DNA from: Bacillus pumilus
GTDB lineage: Bacteria; Bacillota; Bacilli; Bacillales; Bacillaceae
Length of the DNA: 64,000 nucleotides
Reading direction: 5' to 3'
Assembly: GCF_038738535.1 (NCBI RefSeq)
Contig: NZ_CP046128.1
Span: forward strand, 3,534,001-3,598,000
Both the position numbers and the translations under genes were made by a program. The notes beneath the pieces were generated by a model, which saw only the letters and a list, made by a program, of their open reading frames with translations, was not told the origin of the DNA and ran no database searches. This document shows positions 28,701-37,077 of this stretch, piece by piece; position 1 is the first letter of the stretch, and each line of letters begins with the position of its first letter.

Positions 28701-31700
28701 TTTGCAGAAACCCTTGGCCTATCTCAAATTGGCATAGATGATAGTTTCTTTGACTTAGGCGGACATTCCTTACTCGCCGCTCGTCTGCTTAGACGTATAC
28801 GCGATACACTTGGTGCAGACCTAAGCATGAGTACCATTTTTGAATCACCTCGAGTTGCTGAGCTTGCGCAGCACATTGACAAAGCGAAGGACATTCGGCC
28901 GCCGCTTCAGGTAGAAAACAAGCCAGATGAGATTCCGTTATCCTTTGCCCAAAAACGGCTCTGGTTCCTTCATTGCCTTGAAGGGCCAAGTCCAACTTAC
29001 AATATCCCACTTGTCATTCAGCTGACAGGTACACTAGATCAAAAAGCTCTAATTGGTGCATTGGCAGATATCACTGAAAAACATGAAACCCTTAGAACCA
29101 TTTTTCCAAATAAGAACGGCATGCCAAGACAGGTCATTTTACATCCAAAAAGTGTTCAGCCTGAACTCCATGTCACAGCTTCAAGCGATCAACAAATTGA
29201 GAATCAGTTAAACGAAGCCATTCGCTATAGCTTTAAGATTGAAGAAGAACCCGCACTGCGAGCAGATTTATTCATGCTTGATGCAAATCGATCCGTACTG
29301 CTTCTATTGCTGCATCACATCGCTGGTGACGGCTGGTCACTTGCACCATTGACACGAGACTTAGCTGCTGCTTACGAAGCACGTATACAAGGGAAATCAC
29401 TCTCCTTGCCAGCCGAACCTGTTCAATATGCTGACTATGCTATTTGGCAGCAGAAGCTGTTGGGCAGTGAAGAAGAGACGGATAGTCTATTTGCCAAGCA
29501 ACTAAGCTATTGGACAGGTGCCTTACATGACCTGCCAGAAGAACTGGAGCTTCCCTATGACTTCCCGCGTCCACAGAAAGGAAGCTTCAACGGTGCTACG
29601 ATAGACTTTACGATTGAGCCCGCTTTACACCAGCTGCTCCTTGAGCTTGCAAAGCAGCATCAAGTGAGTTTGTTCATGGTGCTTCAAGCATCACTTGCAG
29701 CATTACTGACACGCCTTGGGGCGGGGACAGATATCCCAATTGGCAGTCCAATTGCTGGACGGAATGACGATGCACTTGACGACATTGTGGGATTGTTTGT
29801 GAACACACTAGTATTACGTACAAATACAGCTGGTAATCCAACCTTTAGTGAGCTATTGAAGCGAGTTCGAGACGTTGACTTAGCAGCCTATGAGCATCAG
29901 GATCTGCCATTTGAACGGCTAGTCGAAATCCTAAATCCAACCCGATCCAGATCACGCAATCCATTGTTCCAGGTCATGCTTGCCTTCCAAAATACACCGA
30001 AGGCGGAAATGAAGCTGACACAACTTGACTCAGATCTCTACGTGAAACCAGTAGGGTCAGCTAAATTTGATCTGACCATCGAATTGACAGAACAAAGAAC
30101 TGAAACTGGATCAGCAGCAGGATTAACAGGTTTGTTTGAATTCAGTACAGATGTATTTAAACAAAGCACCATTCGAGCAATCGCTGACAGAATGAAGCGC
30201 TTTTTAACAGAAGTAGCTGAGCGCCCACACCTGCCGATTGGTCAAGTGAACATTTTGTCGGATAAAGAACGACAAACATTTCTCCCTGACAAAAAGACAT
30301 TCGCTCAGTTAGACCAAGCACCTAGTCTCCCAGCCTTATTTGAAAAAACGGCGCAGCAATACCCTGTTCGAGTGGCTGTAACGGATGGCAATCAACAGCT
30401 TACCTATGAAGAGTTAAACAACAAAGCCAATCGTCTTGCTCATTTATTAATAGAAAGAGGCGTTGGACCAGAACAGTTCGTTGCACTTGCCCTGCCTAGA
30501 TCAATCGATATGCTCGTAAGCTTATTAGCCGTTCATAAAGCAGGCGCAGCCTATGTTCCGCTTGATCCTGACTATCCAGCAGACAGGCTGGCATACATGA
30601 TACAAGATGCCAAACCCGTTTGCAGCATCACAACAAAAGCAGATGCAGTGCATCTCCCTGCTGATTGTGATTTGATTTTGTTAGACGAAAAAGAAACGAG
30701 CGATCAATTGCTGACTACGCCAAATCACAATCCGGCTGATATAGACAGAATTGAGCCACTATCTTCTCTGCATCCGGCCTATATTATTTATACATCCGGT
30801 TCTACAGGGAAACCAAAAGGAGTGGTCATCCCACACCAAAATGTCATCCGTCTTCTGACATCTACTGCACATTGGTTCCATTTTGATGAAGAAGATGTTT
30901 GGACAATGTTTCATTCGTATGCCTTTGATTTTTCAGTATGGGAAATATGGGGACCACTTTTATATGGAGGTCGACTTGTCATTGTACCTCATACCATCTC
31001 TCGCTCTCCAGACGAGATGCTGCAGCTTCTAGTCGAGGAAGGTGTGACTGTGCTTAATCAAACACCTTCTGCCTTCTATCAGCTCATGCAGATAGACAAG
31101 GAACAACAGACACTTGGTCAAGCATTATCACTCCGCTATGTCATCTTTGGCGGTGAAGCATTAGAGCTTAGCAGATTAGAAGATTGGTACAGCCGTCACC
31201 CAGACTGTAAGCCAAAGCTAATTAACATGTACGGCATTACAGAAACCACCGTACACGTTACGTACAATATACTCAATCGAGACATGATCGCAAAGAAATC
31301 CAGTAGCTTAATAGGCGAACCGATTCCTGATCTACACGTTTACGTACTAGATGAATACCTACAACCTGTTCCCCCTGGGACGACAGGTGAAATGTATGTA
31401 GCTGGAGCTGGCTTGGCAAGAGGTTATCTAAGCAGGCCTGACCTGACCTCAGATCGATTCCCTGCCGACCCTTATGGAGCACCTGGCACAAGGATGTATC
31501 GTACAGGTGACCTCGCACGCTGGACAGAAGAAGGGGCACTTGATTACATTGGCAGAGCTGATCATCAAATTAAAATACGCGGGTTTAGGATTGAACTTGG
31601 AGAAATCGAAGCCGTTCTGGCACGCCACGATGCAGTTGCACAAGTTGCCGTCATTATGCGAGAGGATCAGCCTGGTGACAAACGCTTAGTCGCATATATC

Positions 31701-32924
31701 GTAACAACTGAAGAAGACTGTTTCGATACAGAGACCCTTCGTCATTTTGCCGCAGCCAGTCTTCCTGATTACATGGTGCCTGCGGCATATGTACAGATTG
31801 ATACCATGCCACTTACAGCAAACGGGAAGCTTGATCAAAAATCACTGCCGGCACCTCAATTGCATATAAAGCAAACGGATGGCCGCGGCCCAAGAAATCC
31901 GAAGGAGGAAATCCTATGTCATCTCTTTGAAGAGGTGCTTGATTTGCCAAAAATCAGCATTGACGATCGCTTTTTTGACATTGGCGGGCATTCCTTACTT
32001 GCGGTTCGTTTAATCAGCCGCATTCGTGATGCACTTGGTGTCAAACTAAGCATCGGAACGTTGTTTGAAGCACCAAATGTTGCAAGTTTGGCAGAGAAAC
32101 TAGAAACAGGAAGCGATGAAAACGCACTAGAAATCTTGCTGCCACTACGAACAAATGGAGAAAGATATCCTCTCTTCTGTGTTCACCCAGCAGGTGGTCT
32201 TAGCTGGTGCTATGCTGGTCTCTTGAATACATTAGAGAAAGACATCCCTATTTATGGATTACAGGCACGAGGAATCGCAAGAAAAGATGACTACCCGCGC
32301 ACACTAGATGATATGGCTGCGGATTATATCAAGCACATCCAAACGATTCAGCCAAAAGGCCCTTATCATCTTCTTGGCTGGTCACTAGGCGGAAACGTTG
32401 TACAGGCAATAGCTACACAGCTCCAGCAGCAAGGTGAAGAAATCTCACTCGTTGCGATGCTGGATGCCTATCCGAACCATTTCTTACCGATTAAAGAAGC
32501 ACCTGATGAAGAAGAAGCACTAATCGCTCTTCTTGCGCTCGGCGGTTATGATCCAGATACCTTAACAGATGAACCGCTCACAATGAAAAGTGCCGTCGAC
32601 ATCTTGAAAAAAGATGGCAGTGCACTAGCAAGCTTAAGTGAAGATGCCATTAGAAATCTAAAAGAAACCTATGTCAATTCAGTTCGATTGCTCGGAGAAT
32701 ATCAGCCAAAAACTTATCATGGAGACATATTATTCTTTAGATCTACCATTATCCCAGATTGGTTTACACCAATTGATCCCGAAGCATGGGCACCTTATAT
32801 CAACGGAAAAATTGAACAGCACGACATTCATTGCCGGCACAAAGACATGTGCCAGCCTAAACCCCTAGCAGAAATTGGTGTCATCTTAGACAACACACTG
32901 CATCGGGTCAAACAAAAGCACTAA
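25776..32924 (+). CDS. dhbF: Bacillibactin non-ribosomal peptide synthetase, two modules plus thioesterase
   Basis: A 2382-residue megasynthase with order C-A-PCP-C-A-PCP-TE. Condensation motifs HHIAIDG (His139-140) and HHIAGDG (from His1180), adenylation cores with TSGSTGKPKG in both modules, carrier serines in GGHSLL (Ser998 and Ser2073), and a thioesterase GWSLGG (Ser2203) are all intact. Specificity residues read D-I-L-Q-L-G-L-I-W in module 1 (glycine) and D-F-W-N-I-G-M-V-H in module 2 (threonine), as in B. subtilis DhbF. The product is the cyclic trimer of DHB-Gly-Thr. The start is TTG at 25776 behind a strong AAGGAGG; length is within a few residues of the B. subtilis protein. Confidence 0.97.
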   Translation: MSIQSVDSFPLTGAQSGIWYAQQLDPSNPIFNTAEYIDIKGYIDPIHFEAAIRKTVLEADSLYMRFVEDTDGPKQWFTSKKEIPFQYINLQYEKQPLDAAKAWMNADLSTPVSLEKDVLFREVLFQLADDRFIWYQRIHHIAIDGFAFSLIARRVAEVYSALSKGTPVPPQTFGALHDVVQEEITYQQSNRYEDDRAFWKNRFADQPEIVSLAELAPRTSDDFIRKTASYDAEKVSKMKKIAQTFGCTWHEMILAASALYMHRMTGAHDIVLGLPVMMRLGSCALQTPGMVMNLVPLRLTCKPEMTLSALVRQVSDELKAIRPHQRYRHEDMRRDFKLIGRNQRLFGPQINIMPFDYDLMFDQSIGQAHNLSAGPVDDLSINIYDRADGNGFQIDFDANPAVYKEQAVDAHQHRFLQLLEEITGLEQDQTISQFNLLLSKEKENILKHWNDTKRELPKESLRELFEKQVSKTPQAKAIQFEGTTLTYEELNQRVNQLAHYLKRHGIGPEQFVAIALPRSIDMVVSLLAVVKTGAAYLPLDPDYPSDRVAYMLNDAKPACLLTVKETADRLDHPHIVQLNDSTVYQEIVGSPHLNPTWNEGSPHHPAYILYTSGSTGKPKGVVVTKRNVINFILSMQDSFLLDQGDQLLAVTTIAFDISGLEMFLPLLHGAALLLAKKEIIQEPAKLSDMIRSHHVTIMQATPTLWHVLADEYPDVITGMRVLVGGEALPASLLHTLQSLQCDITNLYGPTETTIWSTMENVTAHQENSGPPIGKPIWNTSIYILDEGLNPVPAGSIGELYIAGEGVSRGYLGRYDLTAERFVADPFGTKGTRMYRTGDLARWHEDGSIDYISRADHQIKIRGFRIELGEIETVIMQHPSIKHTSVIVREDQPGQQLLCAYVVLTDGTSLHPSELRQFVAASLPDYMVPSAVVVLPELPLTPNGKIDRKALPAPNMSLVSSERTPRTPQEDMLCSLFAETLGLSQIGIDDSFFDLGGHSLLAARLLRRIRDTLGADLSMSTIFESPRVAELAQHIDKAKDIRPPLQVENKPDEIPLSFAQKRLWFLHCLEGPSPTYNIPLVIQLTGTLDQKALIGALADITEKHETLRTIFPNKNGMPRQVILHPKSVQPELHVTASSDQQIENQLNEAIRYSFKIEEEPALRADLFMLDANRSVLLLLLHHIAGDGWSLAPLTRDLAAAYEARIQGKSLSLPAEPVQYADYAIWQQKLLGSEEETDSLFAKQLSYWTGALHDLPEELELPYDFPRPQKGSFNGATIDFTIEPALHQLLLELAKQHQVSLFMVLQASLAALLTRLGAGTDIPIGSPIAGRNDDALDDIVGLFVNTLVLRTNTAGNPTFSELLKRVRDVDLAAYEHQDLPFERLVEILNPTRSRSRNPLFQVMLAFQNTPKAEMKLTQLDSDLYVKPVGSAKFDLTIELTEQRTETGSAAGLTGLFEFSTDVFKQSTIRAIADRMKRFLTEVAERPHLPIGQVNILSDKERQTFLPDKKTFAQLDQAPSLPALFEKTAQQYPVRVAVTDGNQQLTYEELNNKANRLAHLLIERGVGPEQFVALALPRSIDMLVSLLAVHKAGAAYVPLDPDYPADRLAYMIQDAKPVCSITTKADAVHLPADCDLILLDEKETSDQLLTTPNHNPADIDRIEPLSSLHPAYIIYTSGSTGKPKGVVIPHQNVIRLLTSTAHWFHFDEEDVWTMFHSYAFDFSVWEIWGPLLYGGRLVIVPHTISRSPDEMLQLLVEEGVTVLNQTPSAFYQLMQIDKEQQTLGQALSLRYVIFGGEALELSRLEDWYSRHPDCKPKLINMYGITETTVHVTYNILNRDMIAKKSSSLIGEPIPDLHVYVLDEYLQPVPPGTTGEMYVAGAGLARGYLSRPDLTSDRFPADPYGAPGTRMYRTGDLARWTEEGALDYIGRADHQIKIRGFRIELGEIEAVLARHDAVAQVAVIMREDQPGDKRLVAYIVTTEEDCFDTETLRHFAAASLPDYMVPAAYVQIDTMPLTANGKLDQKSLPAPQLHIKQTDGRGPRNPKEEILCHLFEEVLDLPKISIDDRFFDIGGHSLLAVRLISRIRDALGVKLSIGTLFEAPNVASLAEKLETGSDENALEILLPLRTNGERYPLFCVHPAGGLSWCYAGLLNTLEKDIPIYGLQARGIARKDDYPRTLDDMAADYIKHIQTIQPKGPYHLLGWSLGGNVVQAIATQLQQQGEEISLVAMLDAYPNHFLPIKEAPDEEEALIALLALGGYDPDTLTDEPLTMKSAVDILKKDGSALASLSEDAIRNLKETYVNSVRLLGEYQPKTYHGDILFFRSTIIPDWFTPIDPEAWAPYINGKIEQHDIHCRHKDMCQPKPLAEIGVILDNTLHRVKQKH

Positions 32925-32944
32925 GAATAAAGGAGAGATGACAA

Positions 32945-33172
32945 ATGACAAATCCCTTTGATCGTGAAGACGGTGTCTTTCTTGTGCTTGTCAATGAACA
33001 AGGACAGCATTCACTTTGGCCATCATTTGCACCAGTGCCAGATGGATGGGAAAAGGTCTTTGGTGAAGACACTAGAAATGCCTGCATCGATTATATCCAG
33101 ACACACTGGCAGGACTTACGGCCTTTAAGCTTAACAAAAGAACCTGCCCTAGCACATGGAAAAACGGAATAA
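32945..33172 (+). CDS. MbtH-like protein
   Basis: A 75-residue chaperone of adenylation domains. The family signature is present: [14 protein letters not shown] and [17 protein letters not shown]. MbtH-like proteins bind NRPS adenylation domains and help their folding or activity; here the partner must be DhbF, whose gene ends 20 bases upstream. It has an AAGGAG site. A terminator follows, closing the operon. Confidence 0.95.
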   Translation: MTNPFDREDGVFLVLVNEQGQHSLWPSFAPVPDGWEKVFGEDTRNACIDYIQTHWQDLRPLSLTKEPALAHGKTE

Positions 33173-33178
33173 ATCATC

Positions 33179-33208
33179 GCACCCTGATCTCACTCAGGGT
33201 GCTTTTTT
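33179..33208 (+). terminator. Terminator of the dhb operon
   Basis: GCACCCTGA pairs with TCAGGGTGC around a short loop, followed by six T. Confidence 0.92.
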
Positions 33209-33246
33209 GACAGAATAAACATCACCATCTTTCCAGCCCTTTCTGC

Positions 33247-33272
33247 TACAATTTAATTGAGAATGTTTATCA
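33247..33272 (+). promoter_or_regulatory. btr promoter -10 and Fur box
   Basis: TACAAT (33247-33252) is followed by TGAGAATGTTTATCA (33258-33272), a 13-of-15 match to the Fur box, placed at the likely transcript start. No good -35 is visible at 17 bases. Confidence 0.75.
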
Positions 33273-33296
33273 ATCATTAAGAGATCAGGTGGTTTT

Positions 33297-34922
33297 ATGG
33301 GAAATAACAATCAATTACGTACAATGGCAAATGCCGAACAATTCATCTATCGATTAACATATACTGAAAAAATAAATAATGCAGAGCTTCCGCATACGGA
33401 GCAACAGCTATCAGATACATTCTGCCTCCTCTTCAGCATAAGCGGCAGCGGTTTACTCACATTGAACGATCAAAAATGGCGATTGAAAAATCTGACACTC
33501 TATACGATCATGCCTGGGGAAACATTTATGTTGAAAACAGAGCCTTATCAAAAACACGAGCTCTATCTGCTTCGCTTTCAGCTCTACACACTGCAAGATC
33601 AAAACATAGGAGAAGTATCAACTGAACATGCCCGTTCTTTACTGAATGTATGGCAATTTATCGATATTAGCTCGATTGAACAAATTCATTCTTTACTGCC
33701 TGAAATGACAGAGGAATGGAAAAGACCTGAATCCATTAGCTTTTTTAGAAGCCAAACTCTTTTTCAACAGCTCATTATGCAGCTTTTCACACTGCATAAA
33801 GAAGATATTTGTGACACGGCACATGCCCTTTTCAAAACAAAACAATATATTGATCAACATTCCGAAGAACCCCTCAGCCTTACAAGTCTATCTCATATGG
33901 CTCGCATCAGCGCCAATCATTACAGTGAGCTATTTAAAAAGCATTTTGATGTGAGTGTCACTGATTATATCACCAAGAAAAGGATGGCTAGAGCCAAACA
34001 GTTAATGGCAAAAAGCAATGCAAAGCTCAAAGACATTGCACTGGAAATCGGCTATCAAGATCCCTATTACTTTAGCCGCATCTTTAAGAAAAAAACTGGC
34101 ATGACCCCTTCTGCTTATATGAAAAGCCGTCAGCGGAAAATTGCAGCCTATGGTCATTCCATACTCGGTCAGCTCACACCAATTCATATCATCCCATATG
34201 CTGCCCCTCTTCATCCTAAATGGACAGCACATGATTTTAAGCATCATGCAGAAGAAATTCCGATTCACCTGAGTGCACATCGTATCAACGAGCACGCTGA
34301 AGCCAATTTACAGCAATTAAAGGAAACAAAACCTGAGCTGATCATTGCCAATGATCATGTGACAGAGGAAGAAAAACAAGTGTTGAAAACCATCTGTCCT
34401 GTTCACTTTGTTCCATTCACACAATTGAATTGGCGCGCTCAATTCAGACAAACAGCTATGTTCCTGAACGAAGCGAAGGAAGCAGAAGAATGGTTGCTTC
34501 ATTACGAGGAAATCGTCATTCAAGCGAAAAAGGCATGCCTTGTTGATCATCCACCAAAAACCGTCCTGCCTCTTCGTATCTTTCAAGATCAGCTCTACTT
34601 GTCTGTAAATCGCACCATGTCAGAAGTGATTTTTCATGACATTGGTCTTCTGCCAGCTTTTCAGAATGATGGTCAGCTAATAGAAAAAAAAATCAGCATT
34701 CGCTCCATACAACAGCTAGACCCAGACGCCATCTTCCTCTTCTTGCATAAGGAGCCAAAAACCATTGCATTTTATCAAAAGTTAAAGCAACAGGAGGCTT
34801 GGCAAAATCTCAAGGCTGTGAGTCAACAAGCAGTCTATCCACTCGCTTCTGACCCTTGGCGTGAATACACAGCAGCCAGTCATCAACGAGTCATTCAGGA
34901 CCTTTTATCTTTTTTTCCGTAA
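33297..34922 (+). CDS. btr: Btr-like AraC activator fused to a siderophore-binding domain
   Basis: A 541-residue regulator. An N-terminal part is followed by an AraC-type double helix-turn-helix (about residues 185-285, LTSLSHMARISANHYSELFKKHF and LKDIALEIGYQDPYYFSRIFKK). The C-terminal half (about 290-540) resembles FeuA-type periplasmic-binding proteins, without a signal peptide, so it senses siderophore inside the cell. B. subtilis Btr (YbbB) binds bacillibactin and activates feuABC-ybbA. Here it is followed by feuA on the same strand, and a Fur box precedes it. Confidence 0.92.
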   Translation: MGNNNQLRTMANAEQFIYRLTYTEKINNAELPHTEQQLSDTFCLLFSISGSGLLTLNDQKWRLKNLTLYTIMPGETFMLKTEPYQKHELYLLRFQLYTLQDQNIGEVSTEHARSLLNVWQFIDISSIEQIHSLLPEMTEEWKRPESISFFRSQTLFQQLIMQLFTLHKEDICDTAHALFKTKQYIDQHSEEPLSLTSLSHMARISANHYSELFKKHFDVSVTDYITKKRMARAKQLMAKSNAKLKDIALEIGYQDPYYFSRIFKKKTGMTPSAYMKSRQRKIAAYGHSILGQLTPIHIIPYAAPLHPKWTAHDFKHHAEEIPIHLSAHRINEHAEANLQQLKETKPELIIANDHVTEEEKQVLKTICPVHFVPFTQLNWRAQFRQTAMFLNEAKEAEEWLLHYEEIVIQAKKACLVDHPPKTVLPLRIFQDQLYLSVNRTMSEVIFHDIGLLPAFQNDGQLIEKKISIRSIQQLDPDAIFLFLHKEPKTIAFYQKLKQQEAWQNLKAVSQQAVYPLASDPWREYTAASHQRVIQDLLSFFP

Positions 34923-34975
34923 AAAGTCCATCATTTGATAGAGAATTGTCTATGGCTAAAAGGACGAAAGCCTAA

Positions 34976-35003
34976 TACAATCTTTAATTGAGAACAATTA
35001 TCA
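34976..35003 (+). promoter_or_regulatory. feuA promoter -10 and Fur box
   Basis: TACAAT (34976-34981) and, just downstream, TGAGAACAATTATCA (34989-35003), a 13-of-15 match to the Fur box. The -35 position is a poor match (TGGCTA), which fits a promoter needing activation by Btr. Confidence 0.78.
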
Positions 35004-35020
35004 GTTAAAGGAGAAAACAA

Positions 35021-35986
35021 ATGAAAAAATGGTTAGCATTGCTTACCCTTTGTATCATGACGATCACCACAGCAGCCTGTGGTGCTACAGAAAATAAACC
35101 TGCTTCAAACACAGCCAAAAGCAAGTCAGCTGAAGCAACAGAAACAAAAATCAATTACTTAGATCAAACGTACAAGCTCAAAACACCAGTGAAACGAATC
35201 GTCATTGCTGGAAGCCTAGAATCAATGGAAGATGCAAAATTACTTGGTATCCAACCTATTGGTGCTTCTACCGTAGGCGGCACATTCCCTGAATTATTTA
35301 AAGACATCACAGCGAAAACAGAAGGCATCGGTGAAAAAACAGAACCAAACCTAGAGAAAATCTTAAAACTAAAACCAGACGTGATACTCGGATCAACAAA
35401 GTTCCCGCCTGCAACAATTAAAAAACTGGATAAAGTCCAAACGACGATCCCAGTATCCCATGTCTCTTCTGACTGGGAAAGCAATCTTTTATTGCTCGGT
35501 ACACTGACTGGAAAGAGTGAAGAAGCCAAAAACATCATTTCTGATTATCAGAAAGATCTCAAACAAGCGAAAGAAACCCTGAAAGACAAAAGCAACAACA
35601 AAACAGCTGTCATTTTGCGCATTAGACAGGGCGACCTGTACGTGTATCCAGAAGACGTATACTTCAACTCAACCTTATATGGGGACTTAGGATTTTCAGC
35701 ACCAAGTGATATCAAAAAAGCCAAAGCACAAGCGATGATTTCGATGGAGCGCCTGGGCGAACTAAATCCTGACTATATTTTTGTTCAGTTCTCTAAAGCG
35801 GAAAACTCATCGAATCCAAACGCATTGAAGGACTTAGAGCAAAATAAAATTTGGACAAGCCTAAAAGCTGTGAAAAATGGGCACATCAATGCAAATGTCG
35901 TTGATCCTATGCTTCAAGGAGGAACAGCACTAAGCAAAACAACCTTCCTTGATAAAGCTGTCAAATGGTTAGAGAAAAACAACTAA
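35021..35986 (+). CDS. feuA: Ferri-bacillibactin-binding lipoprotein
   Basis: A 321-residue class III substrate-binding protein. The signal peptide ends in a lipobox TAAC with the lipidated Cys at residue 20. Binding-fold segments VKRIVIAGSLE, LKPDVILGS and the late DPMLQGGTALSKTTFLDKAVKWL are typical of the iron-siderophore (Peripla_BP_2) family. In B. subtilis FeuA captures ferri-bacillibactin and hands it to the FeuBC permease. Here no feuB or feuC follows; a terminator and ybbA come next. The start has an AAAGGAG site. Confidence 0.92.
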   Translation: MKKWLALLTLCIMTITTAACGATENKPASNTAKSKSAEATETKINYLDQTYKLKTPVKRIVIAGSLESMEDAKLLGIQPIGASTVGGTFPELFKDITAKTEGIGEKTEPNLEKILKLKPDVILGSTKFPPATIKKLDKVQTTIPVSHVSSDWESNLLLLGTLTGKSEEAKNIISDYQKDLKQAKETLKDKSNNKTAVILRIRQGDLYVYPEDVYFNSTLYGDLGFSAPSDIKKAKAQAMISMERLGELNPDYIFVQFSKAENSSNPNALKDLEQNKIWTSLKAVKNGHINANVVDPMLQGGTALSKTTFLDKAVKWLEKNN

Positions 35987-36020
35987 AAAAAGAAGCGCCA
36001 ATTTGCGCGATCAGATTGTT

Positions 36021-36068
36021 GACAAAGGGCTAAAATGATCTTTATTTTTAGCTCTTTGTCTTCTTTTC
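36021..36068 (+). terminator. Terminator-like hairpin between feuA and ybbA
   Basis: GACAAAGGGCTAAAA (36021-36035) pairs with TTTTAGCTCTTTGTC (36046-36060) with one G-T pair, followed by TTCTTTTC. It would end or reduce the feuA transcript. The left arm also contains TTGACA (36019-36024), which might serve a separate ybbA promoter; the -10 is not clear. Confidence 0.7.
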
Positions 36069-36101
36069 AGCGTAGTTGAAAACCTTGAGGAGAGAATACA
36101 C

Positions 36102-36836
36102 ATGAACGGAACGTTTCTATATGACGAGTTTAATGGGCGTCAGCTTGATATTTACCTTCCACAGGACACCTCTATTGATGTTCCAGCTGTCTTTGTACAA
36201 GATGGCTCTTCTTTGTTTAGAACACACCTGCTAGAGATCGAAAGAATGATCGAAGCCAATACCATCTCGCCAATCATCATTGTCGGCATACACCCCTTCA
36301 ATCGACTTGATGAATATACACCATGGAAGGCGTCATCACTGCGTTCTGAGTTTCCTGACTTTAATGGCGAGGCACAGACGTATATGTCATTTTTAGCAAA
36401 TGACTTGCTCCCATATATCAAAAGAGAATATCCAGTCAAGCAGACCTGTCATCAACATAGTCACGTAGGTGCTTCATTAGGTGGACTATTTGCTATTTAT
36501 ACCCTATTGATGCACCCTGCCCTTTTTAAAAACATCGCATCTATCTCTGGGTCATTTTGGTATCAAGATTTTCTACCGTTTGCTAAACAACAAAGCATTC
36601 AGTGTGTGGAGCACCTTGTCTATTTATCTGTAGGCAGTGAAGAAGGTAAAGGCAAAACATCTGCTCAACAGCACATGCCTTTATTCAACAAACAACTACA
36701 TGACCTTTTATTACAGAAAGGGATGCAGGATTGGCAGCTGCAATATCACATCGAACAAGGGGAGGGCCATCATCTGAAACAATTTCAAAAAAATTTCTTA
36801 TCGGCCATAAAGTGGTTTTATAAAAGAGAACTCTAA
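36102..36836 (+). CDS. ybbA: YbbA-like esterase, probable siderophore hydrolase
   Basis: A 244-residue alpha/beta hydrolase of the same putative-esterase family as BesA. The nucleophile elbow is GASLGG (around residue 126) and the late His is in GEGHHLKQF. In B. subtilis ybbA is the last gene of feuABC-ybbA and is thought to act on ferric siderophores. There is no signal peptide. A GAGGAGAG site precedes the ATG. It differs from BesA in being shorter and having GAS rather than GHS at the elbow. Confidence 0.88.
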   Translation: MNGTFLYDEFNGRQLDIYLPQDTSIDVPAVFVQDGSSLFRTHLLEIERMIEANTISPIIIVGIHPFNRLDEYTPWKASSLRSEFPDFNGEAQTYMSFLANDLLPYIKREYPVKQTCHQHSHVGASLGGLFAIYTLLMHPALFKNIASISGSFWYQDFLPFAKQQSIQCVEHLVYLSVGSEEGKGKTSAQQHMPLFNKQLHDLLLQKGMQDWQLQYHIEQGEGHHLKQFQKNFLSAIKWFYKREL

Positions 36837-36908
36837 TTTTTTATCAGCATGGCACAAAGCCGATATGTTATATTGGAACGTATAGATTGAAAGAGGAGGG
36901 ATTTGCTC

Positions 36909-37055
36909 ATGAGACCTTTACAAATCTCAGCCGATACAGCACAAAAACTTGCGGCATCACTCAATGTACCCATTGAACAAATCATGCATATGCCGCAGCA
37001 TATCTTAATCGCTAAACTAGCAGAACTTGAACAGAAGAAAGATCGTTCTTCTTAA
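36909..37055 (+). CDS. yycC: YycC-like small protein
   Basis: A 48-residue protein beginning MRPLQISADTAQKLAASLNV and ending LAELEQKKDRSS. It matches the conserved YycC family of Bacillus (unknown function), with the PIEQIMHMPQHILIAKL core. AGAGGAGGG lies upstream. It precedes yycB by 22 bases, as in the B. subtilis neighbourhood. Confidence 0.82.
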   Translation: MRPLQISADTAQKLAASLNVPIEQIMHMPQHILIAKLAELEQKKDRSS

Positions 37056-37077
37056 AGAAATAAAGGAGTTTACATTC

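Noticed and set aside
30380-31900. Long internal sequence similarity between the two modules of dhbF
   Set aside because: The repeat is explained by the duplicated condensation-adenylation-carrier module architecture, not by a mobile element or recent amplification.
36859-36866. GCCGATAT before yycC as a sigma-D -10
   Set aside because: No TAAA lies at 14-16 bases upstream (the position reads TTTA-like sequence), and the flank could equally give a sigma-A promoter. It may be chance.
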